The notes beneath the pieces were generated by a model. It was not told the origin of the DNA. It ran no database searches and saw only the letters and a program-made list of their open reading frames with translations. From the NCBI RefSeq assembly GCF_021107415.1, contig NZ_JAIOSW010000224.1, positions 1 through 8,598 of the forward strand: a stretch of 8,598 bases of DNA. Direction: 5' to 3'. The stretch is from Desulfobacula sp. Lineage in GTDB: Bacteria; Desulfobacterota; Desulfobacteria; Desulfobacterales; Desulfobacteraceae. Within the stretch, counting starts at the first letter, position 1; every line of letters starts with the position of its first letter. Both the position numbers and the translations under genes were made by a program. Of this stretch, positions 7,475 to 8,598 are shown piece by piece.

Positions 7475-8598
7475 TTATGAATCTGCAAGCCTCTGGTCAT
7501 ACATGGATCCAACTCCATATTCATTCCGACGCATAAATTTATCCAGAGATGGGCTGATGAGCTGCATCTCCGGGTTCTCTTTTTGAACATCCCGGGCAAT
7601 TCTTATCTCTTTGGTACATCCAGTACTATAAGTTGAATCCTTGCCAATCCATTCCGGTGGAACTTTTTTGTTTATAAGTGAAAAGGTTTCGGCAATATCG
7701 TCTGATGTCTGGAATCTCCATATGTCTATATAGGTGCTTTTTTGGACAATTTCCCACATATACATGAGATCGTCTGCATCCATGCCGGGTTCATAATAGA
7801 AGGACGGGTTGATAATAAAAAGATCAGCGGATTGTTTATGCAAATATTCAATAAAGGTACTCATTATTTTTTTTGCCACATCAATCTTTCCAGGGATGGA
7901 TCCGATGATCCCGCTGTAAAACATCACTTTCATACCTTTTTTCTTAGCTGATTTCATCTGATCGATAATTTCATTTGCCTTTTCTTCCAGGTCCTCGTGG
8001 GAAAATTTGATAAAATCAGGGTGCCTGGGTTTATAGGTGAGCAGCAATCCTTTTTTATCCAGGCTGATATTGATGATGCTCTGGGTAAATTTAAAGTGGG
8101 AATCAATTAATCTTTTTTTCTGGGTATTCCCCCGTGATATAACACAATCCACTTCTTTAAAAATTCTGGAAAAGGTGGTGGAGGTAAGCAAAAGATTTAA
8201 AACCTCTGTGGTCCCGTCAGACACCACATAGATATTTTTATCATGTTTTAAGAGTTTTACCAGATTGTTTTTACTAATGGTTTTTTCATGAATAAAGTGT
8301 GCGTTTTCAAGTTCTTTCATCAGAACGGGATCTGTTCTGGTATCCGCCAGGCAGACTTTTTTGAAAAATGGTGCCTCTTTTACAGCAAAAATAACTGCAT
8401 GTCCAAGTTCAGCCAGAAATTTGGTGATCATAAGATCTATAACCACTTCATCGGATTCATCGGCAAGCCAGAGGATTTTTTGTTTCCTGGCTTTTACCAG
8501 TGTCAGCAACGGTGCTAACCCATCTCCTCTGATAGGGGTATTAAAGATTTTTTTAATTTTAGTTAACGACGGAATTTTTGGATTTTCATGGCTCCATA
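7475..8598 (-). CDS. DUF89/ARMT1-like protein, 5' end beyond window, atypical active site
   Basis: The frame is open from the TAA at 7475-7477 to the right edge, giving 373 residues in the window. A TTG at 8509 could be called as start, but the frame upstream of it reads sensibly (SHENPKIPSLTKIKKIFN) and lacks stops, so the gene very likely begins outside. The layout resembles the DUF89/ARMT1-like fold: ILWLADESDEVVIDLMITKF, then AVIFAVKEAPFF, then VDCVISRGNTQKKRL, near the places where family members carry DN-x-GE, a P-x-x-ND loop and a KGxxxxE motif. The usual catalytic Asp-Asn and Asn-Asp pairs are replaced here (DE and KK). The C-terminal segment STGCTKEIRIARDVQ and FMRRNEYGVGSMYDQRL looks conserved but I cannot name it. 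No membrane segment is seen. Family placement is tentative; it could be an uncharacterised Desulfobacterota family. Confidence 0.6.
   Translation of the reverse strand, partial: WSHENPKIPSLTKIKKIFNTPIRGDGLAPLLTLVKARKQKILWLADESDEVVIDLMITKFLAELGHAVIFAVKEAPFFKKVCLADTRTDPVLMKELENAHFIHEKTISKNNLVKLLKHDKNIYVVSDGTTEVLNLLLTSTTFSRIFKEVDCVISRGNTQKKRLIDSHFKFTQSIINISLDKKGLLLTYKPRHPDFIKFSHEDLEEKANEIIDQMKSAKKKGMKVMFYSGIIGSIPGKIDVAKKIMSTFIEYLHKQSADLFIINPSFYYEPGMDADDLMYMWEIVQKSTYIDIWRFQTSDDIAETFSLINKKVPPEWIGKDSTYSTGCTKEIRIARDVQKENPEMQLISPSLDKFMRRNEYGVGSMYDQRLADS

Noticed and set aside
7471..7493. AGGCTT/AAGCCT hairpin at the convergent ends of vapC and the DUF89-like gene as a terminator
   Set aside because: Only 6 bp with an 11-base loop, no T-run on either strand, and half of it is coding sequence.

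Overview
The window looks like a chromosomal segment of a sulfate-reducing Desulfobacterota bacterium, probably of the Desulfobacteraceae type. This is inferred from three things: futalosine-pathway menaquinone genes, housekeeping proteins that read like that group, and a moderate-to-low G+C content. The species cannot be fixed from the sequence alone.

Bases 1-2605 (+ strand) hold a tightly packed menaquinone run. It contains the 3' part of mqnC (cyclic dehypoxanthine futalosine synthase), an aminodeoxyfutalosine-deaminase-type amidohydrolase, and mqnA (chorismate dehydratase). Neighbouring genes overlap by 4 and 8 bases, so they are almost certainly one translationally coupled operon. These enzymes cover the entry step (MqnA), the deamination of aminodeoxyfutalosine, and the cyclisation step (MqnC). 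The mqnC frame carries an in-frame TAG at 35-37, inside sequence that otherwise reads as conserved MqnC.

Bases 2660-6463 run on the - strand. In transcription order they hold a membrane-anchored NACHT/STAND NTPase, tadA (tRNA adenosine deaminase), purA (adenylosuccinate synthetase) and tRNA-Pro(CGG). purA starts inside the end of tadA. Three -35/-10 promoters with 17-base spacers are visible on this strand: one before the NACHT gene with a 14-base palindrome in it, one at the NACHT stop codon before tadA, and one overlapping the purA stop codon before tRNA-Pro.

Bases 6484-7436 (+ strand) hold tRNA-Arg(ACG), which is the substrate type of TadA, with its promoter and an intrinsic terminator. 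A vapBC-type toxin-antitoxin pair follows, with a near-consensus promoter whose -10 lies on an inverted repeat that is probably the autorepression operator.

Bases 7475-8598 (- strand) hold the 3' part of a gene running off the right edge. It resembles the DUF89/ARMT1-like fold but lacks the usual active-site residues. The accessory part of the window is therefore the NACHT gene and vapBC on either side of tRNA-Arg; the NACHT protein is the best candidate for an undescribed, possibly anti-phage, system.
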